Below are positions 23,571-35,337 of a stretch of DNA of 64,000 nucleotides, one piece after another; the first letter of the stretch is position 1; every line of letters begins with the position of its first letter. The position numbers were made by a program, and so were the translations under genes. The stretch spans positions 124,001 through 188,000 of the forward strand of contig JADNYJ010000025.1 of the NCBI GenBank assembly GCA_015501075.1, given 5' to 3'. Under the pieces are notes generated by a model. The model made no database searches. It worked only from the letters and a program-made list of their open reading frames with translations, and was not told where the DNA came from. The DNA comes from Gymnopilus junonius (taxonomy: Eukaryota; Basidiomycota; Agaricomycetes; Agaricales; Galerinaceae).

Positions 23571-26500
23571 ATGGCGCCCTCCAACAGCCTGCAGATCCCC
23601 AATGCTATCGACAGCACGACAGCCAGCAGCGGCACCCCTTCCTCGCGGCATTACAACACCAGCAATGGCTCCCCCAACACCAACACCGGCGCACGGCCCA
23701 CCTCCGTCGCTGTCCCCAGCAGCACCGCCCCGCCCTCCTCCGCCTCCTCCTCCCGCAGGCAACGCGCGTCCCACACCGTCGTCTCCCCCACCCAACACCA
23801 CCATCAACAGCATCACCACCACTCCCAGCGTGATCCCTCCCAGGACCCCTCCTCTCCCTCTTCTGCCGTCCCCCCCACACCGTCCTCGCAGCCTTTCGCC
23901 GACGTGTACTCCCACCCCGCGGCGGTGGCGTATGCGGCTGCGCACCCCCGCCGGACTATCCCCAAGTTGGCCCGTATCTGCTGCTGCAGACGCTCGGGGA
24001 GGGCGAGTTTGGCAAGGTCAAGTTGGGGCTGCATAGTCAGTGGGGGGAGGAGGTCGCGGTCAAGTTGATTCGGAGGGGGAATGTGGATAGTACGCTTAGG
24101 ATGAGTAAGGTCGAAAGGGAGATTGAGGTGTTGAAGGTATGTTTTTTTTTTCCTTACGAATGATTTTCATGATTCATTACATTGCTAATACTCCTCTTCG
24201 CAGACCCTCAAACACCCCAACATCGTCCGTCTCTACGACGTGATCGAAACCGACAAATACATCGGCATCATCCTCGAATACGCCTCGGGCGGCGAACTCT
24301 TCGACCACATCCTCGCGCACAGGTACCTCAAAGAAAAAGACGCCGCGAAGCTCTTCTCCCAACTCATCTCGGGCGTCTGGTACATCCACCAAAAAAAGAT
24401 CGTCCACCGCGATTTGAAACTCGAAAACCTCCTCCTCGACCGTAACCGCAACGTCATCATCACCGACTTTGGGTTCGCCAACCGGTTCGAGCATAAAGCC
24501 GACGATCTCATGCAGACGAGCTGTGGAAGCCCGTGTTATGCTGCCCCTGAGCTGGTCATCAGCGAGGGCCTGTATGTCGGCTCCGCGGTGGATATTTGGT
24601 CTTGTGGGGTTATCCTGTACGCTATGCTCGCGGGGTACCTCCCCTTTGACGACGATCCTGCGAATCCGGACGGGGATAATATTAATCTGTTGTACAAATA
24701 CATCGTGTCCACCCCTCTTAGCTTTCCGGAGTATATCTCGGCCGAAGCGAGGGATCTGCTAAGTATGATGCTCGTACCGGACCCGACGAGGAGGACGAGT
24801 TTGGACGGGGTGATGCGCCATCCGTGGTTGGCCGCGTGGAGGGGCCAGGAGAGGAGGGACGGGGTCCCCGCGGCGTTTGGGAGGAGTGTGGATGAGTTGG
24901 AGAGGTGGGCGATGGAGTTGCATCAGCAGAAGAGATTGGCGTATCAGAGGCAGATGAGGGCGAGTGCGCAGGCGCAGCAGCATGGTGGGTCGGGTGCGAG
25001 TGCGGGGCATCAGTCTATGCAGTCGCAGATTCAGTATCAGTCTCAACCCCAGCCATCCCAGCAACAACAAACAGCAGCAGGTGCAACCAGGCATCGTCGC
25101 TCCCAGCCCCAGCCGCTCCCAATCCCACCGCACAGACGCAGCCACATCCCCATCCCCGGACGCAGTCACTCGACTCAACCAGAATATCACTCGACTCCAC
25201 CTCAACCCGAATACCTATACGACTCCTCCGCAGATCAAAATGTGTCATTACTCTCTTCCCCCCTTTAGTGCCTACGGTGCCGAATACGCCTACTCAGGGA
25301 CAAGGACAAACACAAGGACAGGGAGGAAGTAGAAGAAAGTATACGGCAGTCCACAAGCGCTGGGATTGAACGATGATGATCCGTTCGCTGCGCCCTCTCA
25401 CTCTTCTGCTTCTGCTTCTGCTTCTGCTGCGAACAATGCCACCGCTGATAATGGCATGACGGCCTTGTCGCCCGCACCTCCTTCCTCTGCAGCCTCAGCC
25501 AACGCTAAAGGCCACAAATCCACCAACTCGGGTTCGGGGGTACAGGGGGTGGGTTCAGACATACGATTCAAGTGGAGTATGATGAACCTAGAGGCAGACG
25601 TCGGAGTAGTTCGCAGTCGAAAGGTGCTCAACAACCTCAGGCTCAGGTTCCAGGGCAACAAGGGCCGGGGTCGCCGCCTAAAGAGGTTCACGCTCAGAGG
25701 GAGAAGGAGCGCAGGCCTTCCCAGAGCGGTGGGAAGCCTCTGCCGGCGTCGCCTCCCTCCTCCTCCTCCGCCACTCAAGCTACTACGGCTACAGCTACAA
25801 CTGCTCAACTCAAGGACCTTCTCAAGACAAGGACTACCCTCGTCTTACTCCTATCGCTCCCCTACTTCGGCATCAGCAACGACGACGACGACGAAGAAAC
25901 CTGCTGATCTGGCTCTTCATCTCAACGGAACGGTAATGTTCTGCCAATATGAATGCGAATGCGAATATGAATGCGAATGCGAATGCCAATCTAAATATGA
26001 ATATGAATATCCCCCCGTGCCCATGTCCGCGCCGCCGAGTGCGCCTAGTTCTTCTGGGCCTGGTCCTTTTGGTGTTTCGGGTGCAGCTTCGGGTGGTTTG
26101 GGTGTATTGCCTCTCAATCTGAAAAGGAAAGGGAAAGGGAAAGGGAAAAGGAAGGTGCTGCGTCGTCGCAGTATTCCACCGCCACTTCTTCTTCTGTTAA
26201 AGGTCAAGGTCAAGGTCAAGGAGCGGGTTCAATGTCGGGCACAGGGACAGGGACGGGCCATAGGAAAGGCAAGTCGAGCGTCGATCGACTTGGGTTGGGT
26301 AAGATTTTCGGGGGGCTTACTGGATCTGGCTCTGGGAATGCTTCTGCTGCTGAAGATTCGGGTACTACGGCTACAGCTCCTGAGGGGAAAGACAGCAGCA
26401 GCCAGGAAAAGGACGCTGCAGCCCTACCGCAACCCGCAAAAGAAATCCTCCTCGCGGCGGAACACGCTCACGGTCATGGTGGAGCCTTTTAGTCGGTCTA

Positions 26501-28612
26501 TACGGGGTGCGTCGTCGTCGAGCGCTGCTGCTGCGGCTGTGAATGGGAATGGGAGTACGAATGGGAATGGGAAGAGGAGCAGTAGTAAACAGCGCTTGGC
26601 GAGTGGGCATACGCCTGTTACTTCTATCTATCCCGAGCTCGTCGGAAGGAGGAGGGGCAGGGGTTGAGACGCCCATTGCGAATGCGCATGCGAAGATGCT
26701 TAATGTCCCGACGTCGATGACGATGAATATGCCTACACCGTATGTTCCCCAAGCGCCGCATACAGCCGCTGTGGACCAGCCCATGCCCATGTCTATGGGT
26801 GGTCCGCCAGCTTCGGCTTCGCAGGAATTCGGTGGGATGCCTGATACTGGAAGTGCGAATGCTAATAATCCCAACGTAAATGGGATGGGCATGCAGGCGT
26901 CGACGAGTAAAGCCAAGAAGGTGATGCAGTGGTTCAGGAGCAAGTCGAAGGGGAGGGACAGTTTGAGTGTGGGTGGGATGGGGATGGGCGGTGGGTCGGG
27001 GTCGTCTACGCATAGTGCGTATAGTAGTGGGGTCAGTGGGGAAGATGTGGAAGGCAGGGATAGGGAGGGGAGGACGACGCCGACGGCTGGGCTGTTTTCT
27101 CTGAACCAGAACCAGAGTCAGATCAGAGTCAGAGCAAGTACAGGAGAGGATATTCCGCTTCGAGCAGTACCGTCAACCAACAACAGCAGGAGAAAGAGAA
27201 AGACGCTAATAGTAATGTACTCGTTGCCCCGCCTTTGCAGGTGGTGGTGACCACGCCTACGTCGGCTGTGGGCAAGCCGGTGCCTGCTACGCCTACGACT
27301 GCTACTCCTGGCACTGCTGCTGCTGCTGCTACGCCTACTACTGCCACGGTCTATGCACAGCAGAGGACAGCGAGCACGGGACGGGCACTACCACTGATAG
27401 TTCTGCATCAGCGACGACACCCAGCTTCGTCACTCGGTTCAGGAACAGCGTCACTCTAGGCGGAGTCGGGCGTGAACGACGCACATCCTCCAGTAAACCC
27501 CTCCTCCTCCTCCCACGCCGCTGCAGCCCTCCTCTCATGCCCCTCCGCCTATCCCACCACTACCTCCTCAACCGCTTCATCTTCCGCGCACCAACACTCC
27601 CCCTCCATCCGTACGCGCAACTCCGGATCCACCACGGCGCGGTCGACCAGACGACGATCACCACCCGGCCGCCGCCCGAGGTGATGGCGCATGTGCGGAG
27701 GGTGCTCCAGGGGATGGGGGTGGAGGCGCAGATGGAGAGTGAGTATAAGGTGAGGTGTGTGCGGGTGAAGAGGAGGAAGGATTTGGTTGGTGCGGGGGGC
27801 GGGGGCGAGGGGCAGGAGGACAGGGAGTGCCAGAGTTGGCGGTTGTTACGATGGTTGGGAGTGCTGCTAGTGGAGGGGTATGTTTTTTTTTTTTTTTCGT
27901 TGGCTTTTTTTTCTCGTATTGATTTAAGTGTCTTCTTTTGTGTTGATGATCATAGGTCGACAAACGCGGTCTACCACTCCCCTCGCCTTCCTCGTTGGCT
28001 TCCACAGGCGGAAGCATGCTCCGGGCCTGCTCATGCGCCGTCAGTCGTCACAAGTATCTGCGCATCATAACAACAACAACAACAATCACAGTACAGCTGC
28101 CAACGCCAGCGGCAGCTCGTCCCAGCCTTCACCCTCACTTGCATTCGACGACGAGACGTCCGTGATCGTCGGTGAACCCCTGCCCATGTCCAATTCCTCC
28201 TCATCCACTTCGGGTGGTGGCGGTGCAGGAGATTCTGTTCCGAGCCCATTGTCCCCTGTGCCCCCAACGCCCGTGCCCTTGATCAATGGCAATGGAGGAG
28301 CTGGTGGACCGGCGTATGGGGACCCCTCGCAGGATGCGGGTGATGAAGTCCGCTTCTCGGTGAGCTGACGAGGATTGATAGGTTGAATGATACGTATTCG
28401 TTGGATATAAGGAGGTTGAAGGGGAATTTGAGGAGTTAAAATTTTTGTACGATACCCTGAGAGAGTGAGTTCCAAGTTCTTTTCACTTTTTTTTTTTTCT
28501 TATCTCCACCCTTGATCCTTGCTGTTTGTTGGGTTTTTTTTGGTTGCTAATTTTTTTTTCACTTTTATCTAGTCGGGCGGACCTTTCTGCTTCGAATCAT
28601 GTTAAAGCTTGA
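23571..28612 (+). CDS. Kin4-like CAMKL Ser/Thr protein kinase, several frame breaks
   Basis: Cytoplasmic/cortical kinase of the fungal Kin4/CAMKL group. N-terminal about 130 residues are Ser/Pro/His-rich. The kinase domain spans 23966-24840: glycine loop [13 protein letters not shown] (Lys), HRDLKLEN near 24405, DFG near 24466, [19 protein letters not shown], and HPWL. The intron 24137-24203 interrupts lobe N. A long disordered Q/S/P-rich linker follows, with conserved islands [11 protein letters not shown] (25557), [14 protein letters not shown] (26457), [13 protein letters not shown] (26912) and [13 protein letters not shown] (27430). The KA1-like C-terminus has [19 protein letters not shown] and ends [13 protein letters not shown]. 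Single-base shifts occur near 23963, in the linker, near 28022 (GGG), near 28362 (GTGAG) and near 28437. The strong conservation around the breaks favours sequence error. Confidence 0.8.
25920..26015 (+). repeat. GAATGC/GAATAT hexanucleotide repeat in the kinase linker
   Basis: Tandem GAATGC, GAATAT and GAATGC units in the linker-coding region. It encodes different simple peptides depending on frame, and it is a likely site of length variation. A separate (GGGAAA)n run follows at about 26123-26155. Confidence 0.6.
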
Positions 28613-30374
28613 TTCGAGAGGCTCTGCTACGTTCACCACACTCACATACCATATACACGGAGGATGGATGGTGGATTGCAGTTGATAGGGGATTATGCTG
28701 AGGCGAGATGATCGAGGTACATGTGAGAGGAGGCGTTCGTCGACTTTTAAAGACGACAAACGTTCGGTCCAAGCGAGCTCTTTTTCCTTTTTTTCCTTTT
28801 TCTTTCCTTTCTTTGGACTTGGAACGTGGTCTCGGTCCTTTTTCTATTCTTTCTGGTCTTCATTTAGTTTTATCTGATTATCGTCTCGTTTTTTCTCTCT
28901 TTCTCTTTCTTTTCCTTAACCTCTTTGATATCCGGTCGTCGGTGTTCTTATACCTTTTTTCTCTCTCTCTTTATTCTTTCTTCTTCGCCCTGTCTTATAT
29001 TTCGCTAATGCGCTTCACACATCCATCCCATCTTGGTCCATACATACATACATACACCACCACAACCCCCATTCCAATGTTTTTCCTTACCTGGTTTTCC
29101 GCTTCCGCTTCCAACCATGGACACGTATCTTACAACATACCCTAATTACCTCACGGTTTTCTTCTGGGTTTTTTCTTGTCTTCTCATTTCTTTTTCCTCT
29201 CTTTCTTTCTTCGTCATCCTCAGTTACCCACGTTCTCAGCAAATCCACATCACCTTCACCTCTCACTTGCACCGCGCACACACACTGCGTCACGTCATGC
29301 CAAGCGAGTTTCGCGCGCATCGTCTAACAAGACCTAGATCTAAAATCTACAGGCCATCTCTGGCAGTCTACCCTTTCCATCCGTCAATGTTCCGCTATTC
29401 TCTTCCTACACCCATCTTCCTCCACTGTTCTCGTTTCCAGCTACCTCAAATTTTTTTCTATTACCTTTACATCGATTGTTACATGTTTTTTTTCTGTGAT
29501 AAATCAGATTTGGATTTTTCTTTTCTTCTCGATTTATGTTCCATAGCTCGTTCTCTTTTCTCTGAATCCGTTCTCTTTCTTCATTTTTATTCCGTTCTGT
29601 TCCCGTTCTGTGTCGTTGCACTTACAGGTCGGAGTGTTTTATTTAGTTACATCGGCTTGTTATTTTTCTTGCAATGCATTTTCTTTTCTTTTCTTTTGGT
29701 TTCTTCTTTCGTTGGGGACGCCGTCGCCGCTGCGAGTCTGAGGTGCTTCGGGGAAGTCAGTTGTCAAAGCGATTGTCAGGTTGATGATTGATGAGATGAG
29801 ACGGTCTTTACTCGGTGATGCGGGTTTGAATCCTTTTGAGTCTTTTTGACGTTATCGATCTTTGATCTTATCGCTTTCCTCATACCTCTTTTCACACTAT
29901 TTTCTTACAGTAATACACACCTGAAGGCACACCGTCGACAACTTGAACTCGATCACTCGTTTATACATTTGTATCCACACACAGATTTAATACTTGGCCC
30001 TCATGGCACCAGATCCTCGGTTTTCTGTCATACGAAGGTCAAATAAATCTATATTCCTAATCTACTCCTGACCTGACCTGACTGTGTCAAAGGATAGATC
30101 GCATGAAATAGAAAGATACTCAAACTGGGACGTAACGCCTCACAACAGCGCCCGTCGTCAGTGCAGTTATTTCGGGTGTGGCCAATAGAAGCGCTTTAGG
30201 GGTTAACCGGTTAATGCGGGTTCAATCGTTGTGCCTGCGGTCCGTCCTCAAGCGTCGAGGTTTTGAAATTTTTAAAATAAGCCCAGGGAAAAGGAAAGGG
30301 AAAGGGAAAGGGAAGCAACTCGTGGCCTGTGGGTTGAGCTGACTTGACTTGAAGTTTGATGGGGTTCATCTACA
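28613..30374. other. Long pyrimidine-rich plus-strand region, no confident gene
   Basis: Between 28770 and 29720 the plus strand is dominated by C/T, with runs such as TTTTTCCTTTTTTTCC. Open frames here encode Phe/Ser/Leu-rich strings produced by composition, so I do not call genes. A (TACA)n run sits at 29041-29055. A (GGGAAA)n tract at about 30287-30315 echoes the one inside the kinase. Confidence 0.4.
30287..30315 (+). repeat. (GGGAAA)n simple repeat
   Basis: About five GGGAAA/GGAAAG units. They lie 60 bp upstream of the orphan KA1 gene and resemble the tract at 26123-26155 in the kinase. Confidence 0.6.
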
Positions 30375-31277
30375 ATGGGGACCAAAGACCCCTCGGGCAT
30401 GCAGGCCCTGAGAAAGCTTTCCTTCTTCATCCATCCATACGCATCTGGTACAAGAACGATCGGCCTTGTTCTTCGTCCTTTCCTTTCTCCCTTCACCACC
30501 TTTGGCTGGACTCTCAAGGACTCTCGAGCCTTCATAACTTCTTGCCTATTACGAGATATATCCTCTAGAAGTACTCTATCCGTGGTTAGCAAAGCCCCAT
30601 TCTTCGTGAGTGGCTCAACTTCACCCCACATTGACAATTAAATATCCTGTTGTTCAGAACGCAAAACGATACCTAGCTTGGGCTATGACATCGAACTCTG
30701 ATCATATTGCACTCGACACGCACCGTGGTGCGATTGACCAAACTACCATTACGACTCAGCCGCCTCTCAGAGTTATGAACAAGGTCGACGGGATCTTGCG
30801 CGGTATGGGCATTGAAATTCAAGAAGAGAGTCGATTCAGATATCGCTGTATAAGACCAAAGAAATTAATGGACGACTCTACTATTGCGAACGGTGACTTT
30901 GAAAGGAGCTCCAACGACGTGAGTCTTCTCTGACATTTTAATTGACGATAGGTGGCGTTAACTGACCTGCAATTCCCCCATCTGACATTCGTATGGACAG
31001 GCTCAAACTCGAGGCATGGAGTGCTCCACCCAGTGCACATTATACGGGTCAGCAACAGACGATCCTGCGGACGAAGTCCGCTTCTCTGTCGAACTCACAG
31101 TACTTGCTGGCCTCAACGATACGTATAGCTTGGACATTAGAAGATTGAAAGGAAGCCTGAAGAGTTACAAGTATATTTACGACACCCTTCGCGAGTGAGC
31201 GTTATCTTTTCTTTGTTGTCTATTTGGATTGATAATAATGGCTTTATTCTTATAGGCACGCAGAGCTCAGCCGCTGA
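30375..31277 (+). CDS. Stand-alone KA1-like domain gene, duplicate of the kinase C-terminus
   Basis: Four exons: 30375-30605, 30658-30918, 31001-31194 and 31256-31277, 235 residues with all phases matching. It has no kinase domain. The exon 2 product contains HRGAIDQTTITTQPPLRVM and GMGIEIQEESRFRYRCIRP. Exon 3 contains DEVRFSVEL and [20 protein letters not shown], ending DTLRE|HAELSR*. These align with the C-terminal KA1-like end of the kinase just upstream, and the last intron lies at the same position and phase. KA1-type domains bind acidic phospholipids or auto-inhibit kinases. A separate copy could compete with the kinase for membrane or partner sites (inference). It is intact, unlike the kinase's own end. 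Confidence 0.7.
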
Positions 31278-31736
31278 GCGCTGGACCCTGGTATACCTTG
31301 TGATTCTTTGCAGCTATATTCTTTCTTGGTCCCTGTTTCTTTTGATTTATGCATGCTCCAATTCACAATACAAGAAAAATATGTGAAGTTTTTCAATGCA
31401 ATATCTCGAGGTGAAGAATTTGCAAGAGTTGTATGACTAGGTAAATCACAGTGGGACATCCTTTCAAACTCCACGTTATCGCTCTTCTGCCGTTTCTTTC
31501 CTCTTTCACCGTGAGGCGCTAAATAATAAATCGCATTACATTTTCAACAGATAATTCTTTGGCACTAGTCGAAGACGAAGGTAATCAAATCACCTCAAGT
31601 ATCTCGTCCTTAATTTCTTAAAAAGACCCCTAATCGATATTGAGCTTAAAGTTGCCCGACCTTCTCTTGTTCTAATCCTCCTATTAGGATTTGGTGACAC
31701 ATCTGGAATTTTACTAGTTAGTGTTACTCAGAGCAA
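31278..31736. other. Intergenic region
   Basis: Shared 3' flank of the orphan KA1 gene and the F-box pseudogene. No feature seen. Confidence 0.35.
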
Positions 31737-34185
31737 TTATATACCGCAACACATACATTTAAGAGGCTTGAAATCACCACTTTGAGCATTCAAAATCAGG
31801 GCAACCCCACAGCCGTGGCAGCTCAGACCAGGATGCGCTGGATTCACCCTACATTTCAATGAAGCATGTGTTTTCCTCCGCACAAGTACTTTCGCTGAAC
31901 GATCCCAGTATTCGATGCATGCAGATGTACCATTCTTCGTTTGGCAGTCGGACAAGTCAAGCAACTTTATAGGCACACCAAGCACTCTCCTTTGCTCGAG
32001 GAAACGTAGGATCGTCTGTGTGCTCTTCCTTTGCATTGAAAGAGTACAGGCCTCGAAGCTATGCAACATTAAAGTGTGAAGCACAGGGAAGATGGTAGAA
32101 TGATCGTTGGTAATGTTATGCAGTGTCTCCGCAGCGTCTATGCTAGTTTGGAGGACTGTGACAGAGGGACAAGCCAGAAAGAAATCAAGAAAGTCGCGGT
32201 TCCAAGCAAATTTTTCACTCCCCCGAAAGCCGTGGACATCAAAGCGGAGAGTAGTAACCGAAGATAGATCACAACACCGAAGGCTATTCATGAGTGAGGA
32301 AGATGCGTCCTGTGTTGACTTCTTTTGCGGTGGAACTTCAAAGGATATGCGTTGTCCCGATATGTTATGAGGATAGACCATGATAGGTGCTTCAACCGCA
32401 GTGATAGCCTTTGCAACCTCAAGCCTTAATTCGGTGATAATGCCCGATTTAAAATAGCTGATGGAATAATCCTTCACTATGTTATTGAACATCGACAGGT
32501 CATTTTTGCTCTCGGGATTGGCATCATACAGCGATACCTGTAGAGCGCAGGGCGCTGGAAGCTGGGCTATCCGCTGGAGGATTGACAAACAGGTTGGAAG
32601 GCTATTCGAAAGCCGTAGCAGTTTGAGCCTTGGCAAGGCAATTTTTTTATGTTCGCGGCTCTGCAAATGCGCCATTCTACTCCGAGGCAATTTGCATGCC
32701 AATACAGAAAGAGTTTCTAGGAATGGGGTTTTGTCGAGTAGAGCAAACAAGTCGACATGTATGGGACCGTCATTATCCCAACCCTCAACAGTGAGTGAAC
32801 GAAGTTGACATATCCAAGGTGAACGGAGGTCAATCGTACGTGGAAAAAGCAGTGATCTTCTAAATTCATTGGGTATATCCGATGTCCTTGTGAAGCACTT
32901 GTGTTGTGGATGGGGAACCCAGATGTGGATATACTTGAGCTTTGGTGCTGGTCCGCGTAATAGCTCTCGTGGGATTTCTCGTTTGTCCCCAAGATTAAGT
33001 ATCTCAATATCCAATGTGTGAATTCTTCCCCAGTATTGGGTCACCAGTGAGAGGAAAAAGGATCTCATACGTAGTGTTGCCGCGGTTCAGTTCTGAACCT
33101 TAGTTCGAACCTGAACCGAAAGGGAACCGGACTCACGTCCAGTTCTTGACCGCGAGGTTTTTCTGAACTGGACCCTCCGTCCAGTCCGACGTTCACGCAA
33201 TTTTCCACGTGCCCTGAACCCGTTCAGGACAGCCTTGAACGTGTCCGAACGCCGAACCAATTTCCGGCTGCCCTAACGGAGGCACCAAGTTCGCACTTCA
33301 GCAACTGTTCAGGGTATGCTTTACCACTGCCTTCTTTAGGTAGCTTTCATTCCAAATCAAGCGGATGATAAGCAAACACTAGGCAGGTAAATTGCTCATA
33401 AGGTAAAGCAAGATTTTCTTTGACTTTTGAGCCATGCTTACTAGTGCCTCTCAACAAGCCCAAGCTCACATAGATGCCTTCGTGAAGTCTTTGGACCTCG
33501 ATTATGATGCTGATTCTGAGTAGTTACTCATTGCAACCATTACTACTATAGCGCCGTATTACTATTTTGATAAATACCCTTTCTTTGCATTCAGTTCCCG
33601 TCCATAGTCCACATGAACCTGAACTGAACACCCTGAATGCGTTCGCATGACGTCCCATCCACGGTTCAATGATTTGGCTGAACTGAACCCATGGTCCCAT
33701 TCAGCGTTCAGAAAAATGCCCTCGGAAACTGGATGGAACTGAACTGCGGCAACACTACTCATACGTGCCCTTTTCCAATCTACGTGTCCATGAACACAGA
33801 GACTCATTGACCCTGCTTGTTTCATGACCTCCTTTCTCCATTTATACTTTCTCTGCCCAAGCATTGCAGGGTCGATGAGGTTAGCCCAGATGATAGATGA
33901 GTTCAGAGCAACAGCCTGCCACTCTCGACAGACCTGCGAAATCCATCGAGCTGTTGTCAATGGATGGATTTTCGTGGTATAAGATTCTGAATTGAGTTCA
34001 TCAGATCGATGTCGAGGATTTGTGTTAACCATAATGATGATGAGAAGGTCAGAATAGAGTTTGCAAACTGGGGAATGCAAATTATTGTTGTGTGAACCAC
34101 GCCTTTCAGTAAATCTTGTGACATGCATATTGTAGACTGGAATGGAATGATGATTGGGGTAAATTGAGTAGATATTTTGTGGCAT
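31737..34185 (-). pseudogene. F-box/LRR-like gene split by a hAT-like insertion
   Basis: Paralogue of the F-box gene at 18192. Part 1 (34185-33766) reads MPQNIYSIY..., VCKLYSDLLIII, ARWISQVCREWQAVAL, KYKWRKEVMKQAG, ending VDWKRARM. Part 2 (33063-31737) reads RSFFLSLVTQYWGRIHTLDIEI, then LRR-like strands (LPRLKLLRLSN, VTTLRFDVHGF), ending CHGCGVALILNAQSGDF. The 686-bp element with an 8-bp target duplication separates them. Ignoring the element and one duplicate, the frame is continuous. Both halves are otherwise open, so the insertion is recent relative to gene decay. As it stands, the product stops shortly inside the element and would lack all repeats. Confidence 0.8.
33072..33757. mobile_element. 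Non-autonomous hAT-like element in the F-box gene
   Basis: 686 bp. Left end TAGTGTTGCCGCGGTTCAG; right end is its inverse, CTGAACTGCGGCAACACTA. The flanking 8-bp target duplication CTCATACG is perfect at 33064-33071 and 33758-33765. The TAGTG-type terminus and the 8-bp duplication are the hallmarks of hAT transposons. Both subterminal parts are crowded with GTTCAG/CTGAAC motifs. A 29-codon ORF from 33433 (MLTSASQQAQAH...) may be a transposase scrap. No transposase is encoded, so it would need one in trans. Confidence 0.9.
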
Positions 34186-34476
34186 TTATAGGTCAAAAAT
34201 TCATAGGGGTTTTATGGAGCTTCAACTTGTTCCAGCTTCAAGTTGTGTCAAACATCAAAGTAAGTAATAGGAGGTGCTCATCAAACTGAGATGAAACTGA
34301 GATGCAAAGGTTTGCCTCTCAAGAATCTGTAAGAGACATCTATAGTCATGCCAATTCGAGGCAAACATTTATAGTTTATAGTGCCTTAACAGGTAATAGG
34401 TAGTTAGGTAGCTGAAGCTGCAAAGGCGAAAAGTCGAAGGCATTGAAAGTGTGACTGAATGTGACACCTACAGGCA
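34186..34476. other. Spacer between F-box gene and terminal-inverted-repeat element
   Basis: Promoter side of the interrupted F-box gene. No other feature seen. Confidence 0.3.
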
Positions 34477-34484
34477 CATATGCA

Positions 34485-35329
34485 AGGACCCCTGTTTATT
34501 CTGAAATTGGTCGGAGATGGATTCACCCATAGGCGTGGCCGAAGGCTGTGTGACCTCAGATAATTTCACCTATCTACGGCACTCTCGGAGGCCTTGAGTG
34601 AGATCCTACATTCACCCATAGCCCAAGGCTGGGCTATGGGTCAGATACAGAGATACTGTTCACCCAGTGCCGAGTCTCAGCACTATCTCATCAATGGTTC
34701 CAGGCCATCAGCAAAGTAGGTCATGTAATGAGAATGAACATTCATTGTCACTTCCTGGCCTTGGACAATGGCTTCAGATGATGATTAATGATGGCCTGCT
34801 GAAAGTTCTATGTAACATATATGCCCCAACATGAAAAGTTTTTTTTCTCTTTCTTTCTCATTTTATCTGCCACCTATTCTCACCACTTGAAATGTCGACC
34901 TCTCCGGAGGTCATGGACTTCACTCAACAGGAGTTGAGCAGCCCTAATGACATGTCTTCATGGTTAAAGACAGGGAAATTATACAAGGATGTTCCCCAAA
35001 TTGTCTCTGATGAGCTTCTGTGCTGGCTCTCCCTTTCTGAAAAGCTTGAGAGGCTTCTTCCACCCCCAATGTGTCGAGCGAGCAGAATGATGAAATAGAG
35101 TAGAAAATGGGCAGTAGGAATTTTTGGCGATTTTTTTACGATTTTTAGGCGATTTTTATTCATGTTTTTTGATGTCGGATACGCCGTTCACCCATAGGGA
35201 GGAAAATTTTTACCACAGATACGAAATTCACCCAAAATTGAGCTAAATTGGCCAATTTTGCATTCACCCATGCTGGGTGAAAATATGGGTTTTCCGTATC
35301 TGACCTATCTCAGAATAATCAGGGGTCCT
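34485..35329. mobile_element. Terminal-inverted-repeat DNA element, 845 bp
   Basis: Left end AGGACCCCTGTTTATTCTGA and right end, inverted, AGGACCCCTGATTATTCTGA, with similarity continuing about 36 bp. Flanks are CATATGCA (34477-34484) and CATACGCA (35330-35337), an 8-bp target duplication with one mismatch. The interior repeats TTCACCCA six or seven times in both orientations, mostly near the ends. A 68-codon plus ORF (34892-35098) has no recognised domain. This is probably a non-autonomous DNA transposon of an 8-bp-TSD superfamily; no transposase is seen. Confidence 0.7.
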
Positions 35330-35337
35330 CATACGCA

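Noticed and set aside
23490..23945. Gly/Arg-rich minus-strand ORF
   Set aside because: Shadow of the Pro/Ser-rich kinase N-terminus in GC-rich sequence.
25398..26219. Minus-strand ORFs in the kinase linker
   Set aside because: Low-complexity shadows; the conserved kinase-linker islands lie on the plus strand.
29033..29791. 252-codon plus-strand ORF rich in Phe, Ser and Leu
   Set aside because: Produced by the pyrimidine tract; no domain, no codon structure, no plausible start context.
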